From: Hyphomicrobiales bacterium
GTDB taxonomy: Bacteria; Pseudomonadota; Alphaproteobacteria; Rhizobiales; Rhizobiaceae
Direction: 5' to 3'
NCBI GenBank assembly: GCA_900471525.1
Contig: UCEZ01000055.1
Location: forward strand, 11,497-44,465
Length of the DNA: 32,969 nt
In this document: positions 1 to 8,011 of the stretch, piece after piece
How the letters are laid out: every line of letters starts with the position of its first letter
How positions within the stretch are numbered: the first letter of the stretch is position 1
The notes under the pieces: model-generated
The model's input: only the letters and a program-made list of their open reading frames with translations
Database searches by the model: none
Told to the model about the DNA's origin: nothing
Made by a program: the position numbers and the translations under genes

Positions 1-204
1 AGCTGACGCGGCCTCAGCCCCGCTGCTAAAAATACAACGCATCTGCACGAAAATGCGCCGTCTGACACACTGGGATCGTGCGTGGTTTCCGGTCAGCGGC
101 GATGACGCCGAAACTTGCTCAGCCGAGCGCAGATCGACGAAGTCCATTTTCCCGACAGATGAAGGTCGCTCCAACCAAGGGATGAACGCGCGCCTACAAG
201 AAGG

Positions 205-326
205 CCTCGCCTCCCCCCTTCATGGGCAACAATCCAAACCATCCGTGCTCACCTCCTCTCTTCCCCTCAACACTTACGCCTTCCAAAAATTTTTTCTGAC
301 TACTTTCCATCTCCCCATCTTTCATC
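205..326 (+). promoter_or_regulatory. Pyrimidine-rich eukaryote-type leader of the 327 gene
   Basis: The stretch before the ATG at 327 is strongly C+T rich on the coding strand, with runs such as CCTCCCCCCTTC and CTCCTCTCTTCCCCTC, and ends in TTTCATCATGCC. No purine-rich ribosome binding site lies within 15 bases of the ATG. An A/T-rich TATA-like stretch (CTAAAAATACAA) sits near position 26-37. CT-rich tracts just upstream of the start codon are a known feature of many filamentous fungal promoters. The fungal assignment is inference; the composition and the missing Shine-Dalgarno are seen directly. The rest of 1-204 holds nothing else I can name. Confidence 0.5.
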
Positions 327-1598
327 ATGCCTGCCGAGCTTCCGATCAACAAGGTGCCCGTGATTTCGGCCCTGGGAATGGGAGCCCGCCGATACGAAAC
401 CACTTCGCTCACCCAGGGCCAGCTCGATGGGATGATCAAGCAACACAGCCTCCCCAACATCTTCGCGGCATGGGCGCAAGACCCGGCGAGCGTCAGAAGC
501 CACGGCCCTCAACTGGCACTCCATCGGCTCCTATTTGACTGGTCTCGCGGCATTGACGACAATAGCGCCCAAGCGTGCGCGGCCTTGCAGAAAGCCGGCT
601 TCAATTTGGGCGAACGGGACGTTACCAAAACCAAAGACCGCGAATTCATTGCGGCGCACCCGATGAGCACCGGCCGGTTCCTACCTGGAGAAAGCCTCAA
701 GATCGCCACGACCTCTTGGCTGCAGCTCGTCGGCAAGAAGCGGGTCATTCAGCAAATCTCCGATGGCCAGTTCACCGGTACCCAGCACTCGACGAATGAA
801 CCCATCGAGCTATATGATACGCAACTCCGCCATGCCTTGGTGGGGCCGCCTGGCTACAACGAAATCGTGGACGCACGCAACTGGGACGGCGGCGACTTCA
901 TCATCTACGCCTGGCAAAACTTGCAGCGCCAGCTTCCGCAGATCCTGATCCAAACCTATCCATACAACCTCAAGACGTACAATGAATTCGAGGCCTACGT
1001 TCTCAACATTCGCCCAATGCAGACCGGTTGGCAGAGTTCCTTCAATATGACTTCCTGTGTGACCGCCGAAACGCTTCTGATGATGGCGAACACCATTGCC
1101 GCTCAGTCCGAGTTTCCGATTGCCGATACGAGCGTCCGCAATCTCGAAGCCATTCTCGAGGACTATTACACCCCCTGGATGCAGCAGCCCTGGAAGATAT
1201 TCGCCGCCAACTTGGGCATCGGCGACGCCGGAAACTGGCTATCCGATGATGAACAAAGTGCGACGCATCCCGAGACCGGATACGTCTTCAAGAAGTCCAA
1301 CGTCATCGAAACGATCAAGGCGATCAAGGCAATCAACAACTACAATGCCCGCCTGCGTACCGAACATCCCCACGTCATGCGCATCGCCATGGCCCGGACC
1401 GCCGACTTCTACCACGAGGGAAAGCCCTACTTCTTCTCAATGGCCACTGGAAAGCCGGTGGCTTGGCCCGAGGAAGGAACCGAGGAGCGATACCTCACAG
1501 ACGCCGCTGCCGGCATCCGCTACGCCTTGGAGAAGGCCGACGTCGTTATGACTGATGATCCAATCAGCTGTTTCGAAATCATTGCAGGTAAAGTTTGA
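327..1598 (+). CDS. Unknown 423-residue protein, probably expressed in a eukaryotic recipient
   Basis: I do not recognise this family. The reading frame is open for 423 codons and shows normal soluble-protein composition: no signal peptide, no membrane segment, several predicted helical stretches, and a Trp/Tyr-rich middle (around residues 190-300). The ATG lies in TCATCATGCC and has no Shine-Dalgarno, while the 120 bases before it are CT-rich, as in the two unknown genes inside the T-DNA to the right. It ends 226 bp before the T-DNA border at 1824-1848, on the side outside the 1846-8909 T-DNA. It would be inside a second, leftward T-DNA if that border also acts as a left border. No plant oncogene, opine synthase or bacterial enzyme motif is visible. 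Codon usage is even and GC-moderate, with no frameshift, so it looks maintained rather than decayed. Function is unknown; that it is a transferred gene is inference. Confidence 0.75.
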   Translation: MPAELPINKVPVISALGMGARRYETTSLTQGQLDGMIKQHSLPNIFAAWAQDPASVRSHGPQLALHRLLFDWSRGIDDNSAQACAALQKAGFNLGERDVTKTKDREFIAAHPMSTGRFLPGESLKIATTSWLQLVGKKRVIQQISDGQFTGTQHSTNEPIELYDTQLRHALVGPPGYNEIVDARNWDGGDFIIYAWQNLQRQLPQILIQTYPYNLKTYNEFEAYVLNIRPMQTGWQSSFNMTSCVTAETLLMMANTIAAQSEFPIADTSVRNLEAILEDYYTPWMQQPWKIFAANLGIGDAGNWLSDDEQSATHPETGYVFKKSNVIETIKAIKAINNYNARLRTEHPHVMRIAMARTADFYHEGKPYFFSMATGKPVAWPEEGTEERYLTDAAAGIRYALEKADVVMTDDPISCFEIIAGKV

Positions 1599-1823
1599 GT
1601 CTTGGTTGGAGAAGGGGTTTGCGCTTGGCTGGTCATGGGTATCCTTACTGTCTGCTGGATTTATCACGTATTTGTATTGAAATGGAATTTGAGATTCGCG
1701 CTTTCGCGCTTTACCGTAAACTTTCGTGTGCGCTCGGTGAAACCGTCCAAAGCCGGTTTGTCCTCGGCAGACCCGATGCCCGAATTTAATAATTAGACTA
1801 GGATTAGCCGGAAATATTCTGAT
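1599..1823. other. Spacer between unknown gene and T-DNA border
   Basis: This 225-bp gap becomes AT-rich towards the border (AATTTAATAATTAGAC near 1784-1799). It may serve as a 3' untranslated and transcript-end region for the upstream gene. I looked here for an overdrive-like element (TGTTTGTT type) on the side where one would be expected for the border at 1824 and saw none. Confidence 0.4.
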
Positions 1824-1848
1824 GTTTACATCAGGATCTATCCTGCCA
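1824..1848 (-). repeat. T-DNA border repeat, predicted right border
   Basis: On the minus strand this 25-mer starts TGGCAGGATAGAT and ends GTAAAC, matching the known Agrobacterium border pattern TGRCAGGATATAT-N6-GTAAAC except for one base (G for T in the core). A 25-mer differing at one base lies at 8888-8912 in the same orientation. By the known polarity of borders, T-DNA lies on the TGGCAG side, that is at higher coordinates, so this would be the right border of the segment ending at 8909. The expected VirD2 nick is on the plus strand between 1845 and 1846. The identity extends 8 bp past the 25-mer (1816-1823). Confidence 0.93.
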
Positions 1849-1951
1849 TCCAATATCATTGCGGTGCTTCCGCAGCTTGGCCTGCTTACCACGCCGTGGC
1901 GCTGGGACGCGGAAGTTCTCTATCACGAAGGCGAATATTCATCGCGGTGGG

Positions 1952-2172
1952 CAGCGGTTTGTCGGCCAAGTCCGGACTGATGGCCGTAGCCTTGGCCACC
2001 GCTCGCTGTACGATATGGGTCGCTCCGAAACGCGTCAGGCGCTCGTGGCGGGCGCCGATAAAGATCGGTCATGGCTCGTGTTTCGCGATTCCGCGTTCGC
2101 CCAACAAGTTCGCCAGCGATCGCACCAGATCCTGAGGAACGGGGATGACGCGGTTTCTGCGTCCTTACCGTG
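1952..2172 (-). pseudogene. Tyrosine recombinase (phage-integrase family) fragment
   Basis: Reading the minus strand in one frame gives GRRNRVIPVPQDLVRSLANL, then after a stop LTRFGATHIVQRAVAKA, a pattern typical of the middle of XerC/D-like integrases encoded in rhizobial plasmid recombinase clusters (the LTRFG...HIV block precedes the catalytic HxxR region). The frame contains stops, and the catalytic part is absent; it runs instead into LPTAMNIRLRD, which also occurs beside the second border. It is a decayed remnant. A matching C-terminal integrase fragment lies at 3450-3599 on the other strand. Confidence 0.6.
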
Positions 2173-2212
2173 CAACAGCACTTGTGGGTGCTGTCGCTTT
2201 AACTGAAGGTCG

Positions 2213-2512
2213 TTAGAGTTGATGCCGATGGCTTCGGAGAACCGGCAACAGACGGGCGAGACTATCGGGATCGAGCGTCGACGGAATCGTCAGGCGACGA
2301 CCGTTCACCAGATCGACCGTGATCTGAGCATCGCCACCCGACACAAGTCTTGCCCTCACATCGCAATGCGAGGCTTCCGGCGGCGAAACCGCCAGCGGAA
2401 CAAAAACTTGCCGAGAGGAACCAACCAGAAGCCCGCTGCGGTATTCCCGACGCCAACGGGTCAACAATGACCGAGATAGTCTGTAGCACCGTGCGGTTGC
2501 AGAGAAAGCGGT
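2213..2512 (-). pseudogene. IS66-type TnpA (Orf1) remnant
   Basis: The minus-strand product contains the helix-turn-helix end LSRSLLTRWRREYRSG followed by a Phe-Val-Pro-rich linker and an end like LDPDSLARLLPVLR, the order seen in the small IS66 accessory protein TnpA/Orf1. The N-terminal ~20 residues are missing or unclear, and no TnpB or TnpC follows. It is a truncated fragment inside the T-DNA. Confidence 0.6.
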
Positions 2513-2636
2513 GTTCTGCTCGCACCTTTACAGTGAATCTTGGATGCGGTGTTGGGGAACGCAGCCTTGATGGACACGACCACTATGCGCCGATATTGTT
2601 GAAAAAATCGGCATTGCCGATGCTTGGGACGCGTGA

Positions 2637-3235
2637 TTCCTGCTGCGCGGGATCGATGGTCACCTCGATCTCGATAGCGTTCGAGCACAGTTGAAGCCTT
2701 TCTATAGCAACACTGGTCGGCCCTCAGTTGATCCTGAGCTGATGATGCGAATGCTGATCATCGGCTACAGCATGGGTATCCGGTCGGAACGGCGACTTTG
2801 CGAGGAGGTCCATCTCAATCTCGCATATCGGTGGTTTTGCCGCCTTGGCCTGGACGGAAAGGTACCGGATTATTCCGGCTTTTCGAAGAACCGTCATGGC
2901 CGGTTCCGGCAAAGTTATATCCTCCGGCACATGTTTGAGACTGTGGTGGAACGGTGCCTTGCCCAAGGGCTGGTGGGAGCAGAAGGCTTTGCGGTTGATG
3001 CCAGCCCGATCGCGGCGGACGCCAACAAGCAGCGTTCGGTGCCCGGCACTGAATGGAAAGCCGAAGACGATGCTGGCCGCTCGGTTCAGGAGTATTTGGC
3101 GGTTCTGGATGACGCTGCTTTTGGCGCTGCCTCGCCGGTGACGCCGAAGTTCATTTCGCAATCCGACCCGGCAGCTCAGTGAACAGGTGCTCATAAGGGG
3201 CATGCCTTCTTCGCCTAACCGATCATCCCTACCGG
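2637..3235 (+). pseudogene. DDE transposase N-terminal fragment (IS5/IS1182-like)
   Basis: The frame reads LLRGIDGHLDLDSVRAQLKP and continues with GRPSVDPELMMRMLIIGY, IRSERRLCEEV and AYRWFCRLGLDGKVPDYS, a well-known block of IS5/IS1182-like transposases, then GFAVDASPIAADANKQRS with the first catalytic Asp. It ends at an in-frame stop right after SDPAAQ (3180), where intact relatives continue. A stop (TGA at 2631-2633 region) lies directly before the recognisable start. Only about the first half of the protein is present. Confidence 0.75.
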
Positions 3236-3386
3236 AAAGATGCTGCAACAGCCCGATGAACAGTTAACTGGCCGAGTTTTTCAACGATATCCGCCAATAG
3301 CAGCCAAACGCAAACACTTCGATCATGACCGAAGCTTCGCTTCCTGGAAGCTGCAATAAGGGCCAATCACCATTGGAGCCCACGTC
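3236..3386. other. Short spacer between IS fragments
   Basis: A 150-bp non-coding junction between a transposase fragment and a chimeric MFS/integrase frame. I see no terminal inverted repeat or gene here. Confidence 0.3.
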
Positions 3387-3599
3387 ATGACATCTCTATT
3401 AGCATCTAAGACGGCACCATTTTTCGGCTGGTACGTGGTCGCTGCGACCTTCGTCCTCGCAATATTCGTTGGGGCGAGCTTCGCCGAGATCGGCCAATTG
3501 CTTCGCCACCGGAGCATCGACAGCACAAGGATCTATGCCAAGCTCGATATCGAGAAGCTGCGCGAACTGAGCCTCCCTTGGCCGGGAGGTGTCCAGTGA
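3387..3599 (+). pseudogene. Chimeric remnant: MFS transporter start fused to integrase end
   Basis: The 70-codon frame begins with a hydrophobic start (APFFGWYVVAATFVLAIFVG) like the first membrane helix of a major facilitator transporter, then switches at about residue 30 to SFAEIGQLLRHRSIDSTRIY and LRELSLPWPGGV, the C-terminal end of a tyrosine recombinase including the catalytic Tyr context (STRIYAK). The join is a deletion or recombination scar. A second recombinase start (SRLRTALKRYVGMRR) begins right after it at 3599, as in rhizobial clusters of adjacent integrase genes, but is cut at about 3644. Confidence 0.65.
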
Positions 3600-3643
3600 G
3601 CCGGCTTCGCACTGCGCTCAAGCGCTATGTCGGCATGCGCCGA

Positions 3644-3792
3644 CACGTCCATGCCGCCCAACTTGGCTTTCCACTTATAGATGCTGGCATCGCTGACGCC
3701 GTGCTTGCGGCAAAGCTCCGAGACCGGCGTGCCCGCCTCGTCTCCTTCAGAATGCCGATAATCTGTTCGTCTGTGAAACGGCTGCGCTTCAT
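3644..3792 (-). pseudogene. IS3-family OrfA fragment with frameshift
   Basis: From the ATG at 3792 the minus strand reads MKRSRFTDEQIIGILKE; after a one-base frame change it continues GTPVSELCRKHGVSDASIYK and WKAKLGGMDVS. This is the standard N-terminus of IS3-family OrfA with its helix-turn-helix. The frame is broken and the rest of OrfA and all of OrfB are missing, cut at the integrase junction near 3644. The neighbouring IS (3816-5168) lies just upstream of its start. Confidence 0.75.
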
Positions 3793-3815
3793 TAGCGCAT
3801 GACATAAGGCATGGA

Positions 3816-5168
3816 CTTAACAGTTTGCGGAAATAGCAGTAAATTTTCCACCGATCTTCGATAGATGGCTGGAAGACGAGCCGCGATGACGCTTTTTCAT
3901 CGGGCTTTTCGGTCCATTTTGTCGTCATCCGCCTTCTTTTGGCGGATTCCGGGCGCGATTATGCCGTCGTCAGCAGCTTTGGAAGCCTCACCAGATTATA
4001 AGCGGTGGCTGTCAGGGTGAACATCCAGCCGACGCGATCCTTTCCGCGATGGCGGGTCTTGCGCATTCCGCCGCTTGTCTTGGCCCAGCCGAACACTTCT
4101 TCGATGCGCTTGCGGATGCGCTGACTGACGGCGTAGCCGGAATGATGGGTGGTTCGACCGTTCTATGGCCGAGCGTCGGTTCGCCGTGTTCTGGGCGACG
4201 TGTGGCGTCACCTTGATGTCCCGCAAGGCGGCAACGAAGGCGGCAGTATCGTAGGCTTTGTCTGCAGCCAATGTGATGCGATGACGACCATCCATGCGGC
4301 CCAGCATATCCAGAGCTGCCTCGCGCTCTGCGGTTCCACTCGCCTGGGTCAGCGTGGCGGCGACAACCAGACCATTGCGATTTTCCATTGTCACGTGGCC
4401 CATGTGGCAAAGTTTGGCCGCCTGACCACGGGCCTTCTTGTAAAGCCTGGCATCCGGGTCGGTGGTCGACGCGTGAGTTGCGTTGCTGCGCTTCTCGCCG
4501 TGGAAATCGCGCTCGGGGTTGCGGCCTGCGGCCTTTGGCGGCTGTTTCGCTTCAGCGCCAGAGCCGCTGTCGTCAGGGTTGCCACCATCCGTGTCGTCCT
4601 TGGGCTTGAAGCTTTTCATGCTCGCCCAGGCTTCGATCAAGGTTCCGTCCACCGAGAAGTGCTCGTCTGACAAGAGAGCCTTAACTCGCGGCTGGCTCAG
4701 CAACGCGGCCAGGAACTTGGCTGCGATGTCGCCCGCCAAGAGGCGCTCACGGTTCTTGGTGAACACGGTGACGTCCCAGATCGGTGCGTCCATCGCCAAG
4801 CCGACGAACCATCGGAACAGCAGATTGTAGTCCATCTGCTCCATCAGCTGACGCTCCGAGCGGATCGTGTAGAAGGCCTGCAACAACAGCGCGCGCAGCA
4901 GCTTCTCTGGCGGGATCGACGGACGGCCGATCCCTGAATACATCGCCTCGAAATCCGGGCACAGAACGTCCAACGCCTCGTCTACAATCGCCCGGATTGC
5001 CCGCAGCGGATGGCTGCTCGGAACGCGTGCTTCGCAGCTCACATAAGAAAACAGACCCGCCGTCTGGATATCACTGCCGCGCATGTCCTGCTCCTCCCGA
5101 CCAATCACTCAGGCAGGGAATCACGGCAGTCCGATCGCTGCAAGCGCCTTTTTCCGCATACTGTTAAA
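3816..5168 (-). mobile_element. IS5-family-like insertion sequence, ~1.35 kb
   Basis: Imperfect terminal inverted repeats are visible: CTTAACAGTTTGCGGAAATA reading in from 3816, and CTTTAACAGTATGCGGAAAA reading in on the minus strand from about 5169. They share TTAACAG and GCGGAAA. They enclose a single transposase frame. I could not define a clear target duplication. The element sits next to the start of an IS3 OrfA fragment. Confidence 0.7.
3959..5084 (-). pseudogene. IS5-family transposase, single frameshift
   Basis: The ATG at 5084 is preceded by GGGAGGAGCAGGAC, a clear ribosome binding site, and gives MRGSDIQTAGLFSYVSCEAR. Typical blocks follow: GRPSIPPEKLLRALLLQAFY, IRSERQLMEQMDYNLLFRWF, LSDEHFSVDGTLIEAW (first catalytic Asp), and AADKAYDTAAFV (second Asp). 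Near 4160-4170 the frame slips after NRRSAI: the expected continuation NGRTTHHSGYAVSQRIRKR lies in another frame, and the usual end TATAYNLVRLPKLLTTA is found ending at 3959. One extra A near 4164 would explain this. The transposase is therefore probably inactive, though almost full length. Confidence 0.8.
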
Positions 5169-5618
5169 GCCAATCAGCAAATTTGGGCAGACGGCCTTCG
5201 GCGGAGGAATACATCTCTGCAGCGCCCATGGCGTGAAGAGGAGTCCCTGCCGGGACCGAGGCTGGTCCATTCCGCTAAGACCGTCGCACCACGAAGATAG
5301 CTCGGAGCGTGCGAGACATACATTGGAAGGACTGTCCCGCGAAGCCCCATGATGCGGCGACCCATGTCGACCGCGTAGACGACCATGCTCCCGGCAAACA
5401 ACCGCCTGCACCCAAAAGGCGCTTGCAAATCTCGCTATTAGACGACGGTCTTACACCTCGGCGGCCTCGTCTCGGCATACAACTTTGCGCGACGTCTCAA
5501 GACGCTCAGAGGCCCCAGGTTCTGTGAATTCGTCTGCAAGGTCTGGACTTCGAGCCAGAGAGATTCATCCTCGATCCAATCCACCCAGATGCCGGGACTG
5601 ACCGACTAGGCTTCAACC
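5169..5618. other. Region without a recognised gene
   Basis: About 450 bp between the IS5-like element and a small candidate frame. Several overlapping frames exist on both strands, none with convincing composition or family resemblance. Probably residual plasmid sequence or regulatory spacer. Confidence 0.3.
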
Positions 5619-5837
5619 ATGGCATCTAAAATTAGCGAGCTCGGCAGAGCGGTCCGCCATAAGAATGTCTTCCATAAGTCCGATCTGAAGGCTGCGCGAC
5701 AGCCGGGTGCCCGTAAGCACACGAACGAACAAACGAACCCACAAACAAATAAACAAATAAACAAAGATTACCATCACCCTATCCTGCCTTCCGAAATAGA
5801 CTTAGCGGCTTGGCGCCAAATCCCGCTCCCAAAATAG
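5619..5837 (+). CDS. Small candidate frame with eukaryote-type start (doubtful)
   Basis: A 72-codon frame begins in CAACCATGGC, a good eukaryotic start context, and has no Shine-Dalgarno. Inside it lies a GTAAGC at 5713 and a TTAG at 5802-5805; the 93 bases between begin and end like a fungal intron and are a multiple of three, so the frame is open spliced (about 42 residues) or unspliced (72). I could not find a convincing branch-point motif. The middle consists of Asn/Gln/Thr/Lys codons from the simple repeat at 5721-5766. It may be non-coding. Confidence 0.22.
   Translation: MASKISELGRAVRHKNVFHKSDLKAARQPGARKHTNEQTNPQTNKQINKDYHHPILPSEIDLAAWRQIPLPK
5721..5766 (+). repeat. AAAC/AAAT simple repeat tract
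   Basis: A run of four-base units (ACGAACGAACAAACGAAC, then ACAAACAAATAAACAAAT). On the minus strand it reads as repeated TTTGTTTATTTG with TTTGTTTG, which resembles the TGTTTGTT units of the Agrobacterium overdrive / transfer stimulator sequence. Its location is inside the T-DNA, not next to a right border, so an overdrive role is doubtful. Confidence 0.6.
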
Positions 5838-6139
5838 AGACCGCCGAGAAAAACTCACGTGACCATGCCAAGACGGACTATCGGATTCATATAGCCAAAA
5901 AAACCAAACCATAGAACGGCAGATCACAGGCCCACCACCAGGAGTTAGGTATGGCCTCTGCATGAATATTCGTCATCTTTAGAAAGATCTGATATTTGAA
6001 TTCGAGCGTGCTCGTTCGGGCAGATCACGGGTACAGAGAAATTGCTTATGGGTTGATTCAAAAATCGCACTGTGATCTCGGTTGAAAAAAATCAATTGAA
6101 CTAAACAGACGATATCTAGCTGCATTCAATATCCCTTCC
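5838..6139. other. AT-rich 3' region of the 6140-7018 gene
   Basis: No gene seen. The part just beyond the stop of the minus-strand gene is AT-rich (for example TTGAAAAAAATCAATTG near 6082-6098 on the plus strand) and may hold its transcript end. Confidence 0.3.
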
Positions 6140-7018
6140 TTATTCCGTCTCTGAGCCTGTCTCCATGGCACTTTCAGCAGCTTCCCCTTCCACATCCTCA
6201 TCTTCTTCGGCCCCACAAGAGGCAGCCACCGCTGCGAAAAAACCGTTGGACAAGTCGTATATCCCCCGTCGCGCCCCGCCCTTACCAACCGAAGTGTTCA
6301 CACGGACCTGACCCGACTTGCTGTTATCTGCCAAGATGTCGAAAGTTGCAGTAGGCTTCTTCCGAGACAAAGGGGAGGTGACCGAGGACGAAGGGGGGAG
6401 GTGTTTTTTTGGCGCCGGCTTGGTAACGCGGTAGGGAGCGGCAGTTCGGGAGCCACGGGCTGCTCCACGCTTCGGCAGACCCCGGGTCGATTGCTGCGAA
6501 GACGGAGGTGCGGGCTCTTCGTCTAGGCGCCTGGAAGCGAGGATTGGGAAGGTGTCCGACAAAAATTCTTCGATATTGTCGCGCAGAAGGCCAAGTTTTT
6601 TGATGAGGGCCAAGGCATCGTGTTCGCTAAATTTCTCCTTCGGCTCGGTTGCGTTGAGGGCAGCGATGTATGTGCGGATTTCGGTACGGTCGCGCGGGTC
6701 GAATGCTTTGGCTAGAGCCAGAATTCTTATGCGCTTGTGGAAACCTTCGGGTCCTTTGGGGAGATGCGCGTCGAGGATCTCGCTCACCGCGGCAAAGACG
6801 CTGTCCGTCGCTCGCGAAAGGGATCTCTCGTCGTCGGTGATGTGCTTGTGGGCTTCGTGAGCAAGATATTCTACGCAATAGCCAACAAGTTCGTCTTTCG
6901 CCTTAATTCTCTCTGACTCGATTCCGGGGCGCTTAGCGCTCTCGAGCGATCGCGCCGTCTGAACGAGAAAAGAAAGTTGGCCGATCATCTCGGCGGTCGT
7001 TTTTTGATGAGAATCCAT
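6140..7018 (-). CDS. Unknown 292-residue T-DNA protein with acidic tail
   Basis: I do not recognise this family. Residues 1-165 look mostly helical with mixed charge (including LVGYCVEYLAHEAHKHITDD and IEEFLSDTFPILASR). Residues 165-235 are Pro/Ser/Lys/Arg rich and look disordered, with basic clusters (LPKRGAARGSR, PAPKKH, SRKKP) that could act as nuclear localisation signals. The last 25 residues are very acidic (EEDEDVEGEAAE). There is no signal peptide or membrane segment. The start, minus strand ...CGCTTCACAATGG, has a eukaryote-like context and no Shine-Dalgarno. It lies in the T-DNA, divergent from the 8012 gene across a repeat-bearing spacer. An intranuclear role in the recipient is possible but is inference from composition only. 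Confidence 0.7.
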   Translation of the reverse strand: MDSHQKTTAEMIGQLSFLVQTARSLESAKRPGIESERIKAKDELVGYCVEYLAHEAHKHITDDERSLSRATDSVFAAVSEILDAHLPKGPEGFHKRIRILALAKAFDPRDRTEIRTYIAALNATEPKEKFSEHDALALIKKLGLLRDNIEEFLSDTFPILASRRLDEEPAPPSSQQSTRGLPKRGAARGSRTAAPYRVTKPAPKKHLPPSSSVTSPLSRKKPTATFDILADNSKSGQVRVNTSVGKGGARRGIYDLSNGFFAAVAASCGAEEDEDVEGEAAESAMETGSETE

Positions 7019-7199
7019 TGTGAAGCGCGATGGAAGGGATTGGGATCGTGTTGGGTATGAATGGACGTTGGCGTGATGTTCCGTTGAGCAACGAGGTCGC
7101 TGTGGTGTTCTCGAAAGTGGCGGATGGAGACGGGCGATTGCGGCCCTAGATAACTCTCCTCCGCTGAACCCACGTCAGCCCACCCCACCCTCGGCGTGT
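7019..7199. promoter_or_regulatory. Upstream region of the 6140-7018 gene
   Basis: Just before the ATG the coding (minus) strand is rich in C, A and T (ATTCATACCCAACACGATCC, then CAATCCCTTCC), in the style of a fungal leader. No bacterial -35/-10 pair with normal spacing and no ribosome binding site is evident. No TATA box could be located with confidence. Confidence 0.35.
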
Positions 7200-7206
7200 C
7201 CGCGCC

Positions 7207-7716
7207 CCTTGCGCGATTATGCAAACAGGGTTGGTAAGATGACGCGGGGCTTACTCCGCCCGCTCGTATCACAATAGCCGTACATCGCCGATCGTGGGAA
7301 AAGGTTTGGTGCCAATTTAAAACTCGTATCCGGCACATACCCCTGCGTCTCAGACGGGACCACCGCCGCCGACCCCACGTCGGCGTCTCCCGGACCCACA
7401 TGCGTAAATTGCGCAAACAGGGGTGAGATGACGCGGGGCTTACTCCGTGATACTCGTGGCACAACAGCTGCACGTCGCCGATCGTAGTGTGGTGCCAATT
7501 TAAAACTCGTATCCGGCAAACACCCCTGCGTGTCACACGGAACCACCGCCGCCGACGCCACGCCGGCGTCTCCGGACCCACATGCGTAAATTGTGCAAAC
7601 AGGGGTGAGATGACGCGGGACTTACTTCGTCCCGCTCGTGGCACAACAGCGACACATCGTCGATCGTAGAAAAAAGGTGTGGCGCCAAAATTAGAAACCT
7701 TGCATCCGGGCGCTCC
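7207..7716. repeat. Three tandem ~185-bp repeats in divergent promoter region
   Basis: Three direct copies start near 7207, 7396 and 7578. The anchor GATGACGCGG occurs at 7238, 7427 and 7609, giving spacings of 189 and 182 bp. Other shared blocks are GTGCCAATTTAAAACTCGTA (first two copies), ACCACCGCCGCCGAC, GGCGTCTCC and GCAAACAGGG. The third copy diverges and is cut short after about 140 bp. The copies fill half of the spacer between two divergent genes, so they may be upstream activating elements. They are not coding: frames through them are non-conserved. Confidence 0.85.
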
Positions 7717-7883
7717 CGCCGGTGTTCGATCTGCAGGTGAGCGAATTTTCAAGACAATCGGCGACACCTTGATGGAGGCAGCAAAGCCGACGGCGATCGA
7801 AAATGCGCCCAAGCCAATGTCAGCCAAATTTTGATATTAGCGTCTCTTCTCCGCGGCACGGCACCTCTGTGAGTTTGCCTCTC

Positions 7884-8011
7884 TATAAGAAGCCTCGAAA
7901 GCCCTCTCCCTTCCCTTCCCTTCCCTTCCCTTCCCCTCTCACAATCCCCAGCCACGCATCGTATCCCTCTATCCTCTACCATTCTCATCCAATACGCTCT
8001 TCGGCAACATC
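7884..8011 (+). promoter_or_regulatory. TATA box and CT tract before the 8012 gene
   Basis: CTCTATAAGAAG at 7881-7892 is a good TATA box. It is followed by a (TTCCC)n tract at 7907-7935 and further CT-rich sequence (GTATCCCTCTATCCTCTACC), then CGGCAACATCATGCC at the ATG. TATA box, CT tract and start about 125 bp downstream make a plausible eukaryotic, most like filamentous fungal, core promoter. There is no Shine-Dalgarno. Confidence 0.55.

Noticed and set aside
327..1598. Resemblance of the 423-residue protein to capsid or nucleocapsid proteins of filamentous RNA viruses (a helical protein with an RTADFY-like block).
   Set aside because: The similarity is a vague impression without a shared motif; it needs a profile or structure search before any claim.
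5174..5480. Minus-strand frames (VVYAVDMGRRIMG...) as a transporter fragment.
   Set aside because: No consistent frame or helix pattern; I could not support a family.
5713..5766. The AAAC/AAAT tract as a CRISPR or iteron array.
   Set aside because: Units are four bases long without spacers; it is a simple repeat.
7019..7827. Long minus-strand frame through the 185-bp repeats, starting at 7827.
   Set aside because: It is open only because the repeat unit lacks stops in that phase; composition is Trp/Arg/His-rich and the copies are not conserved as protein.
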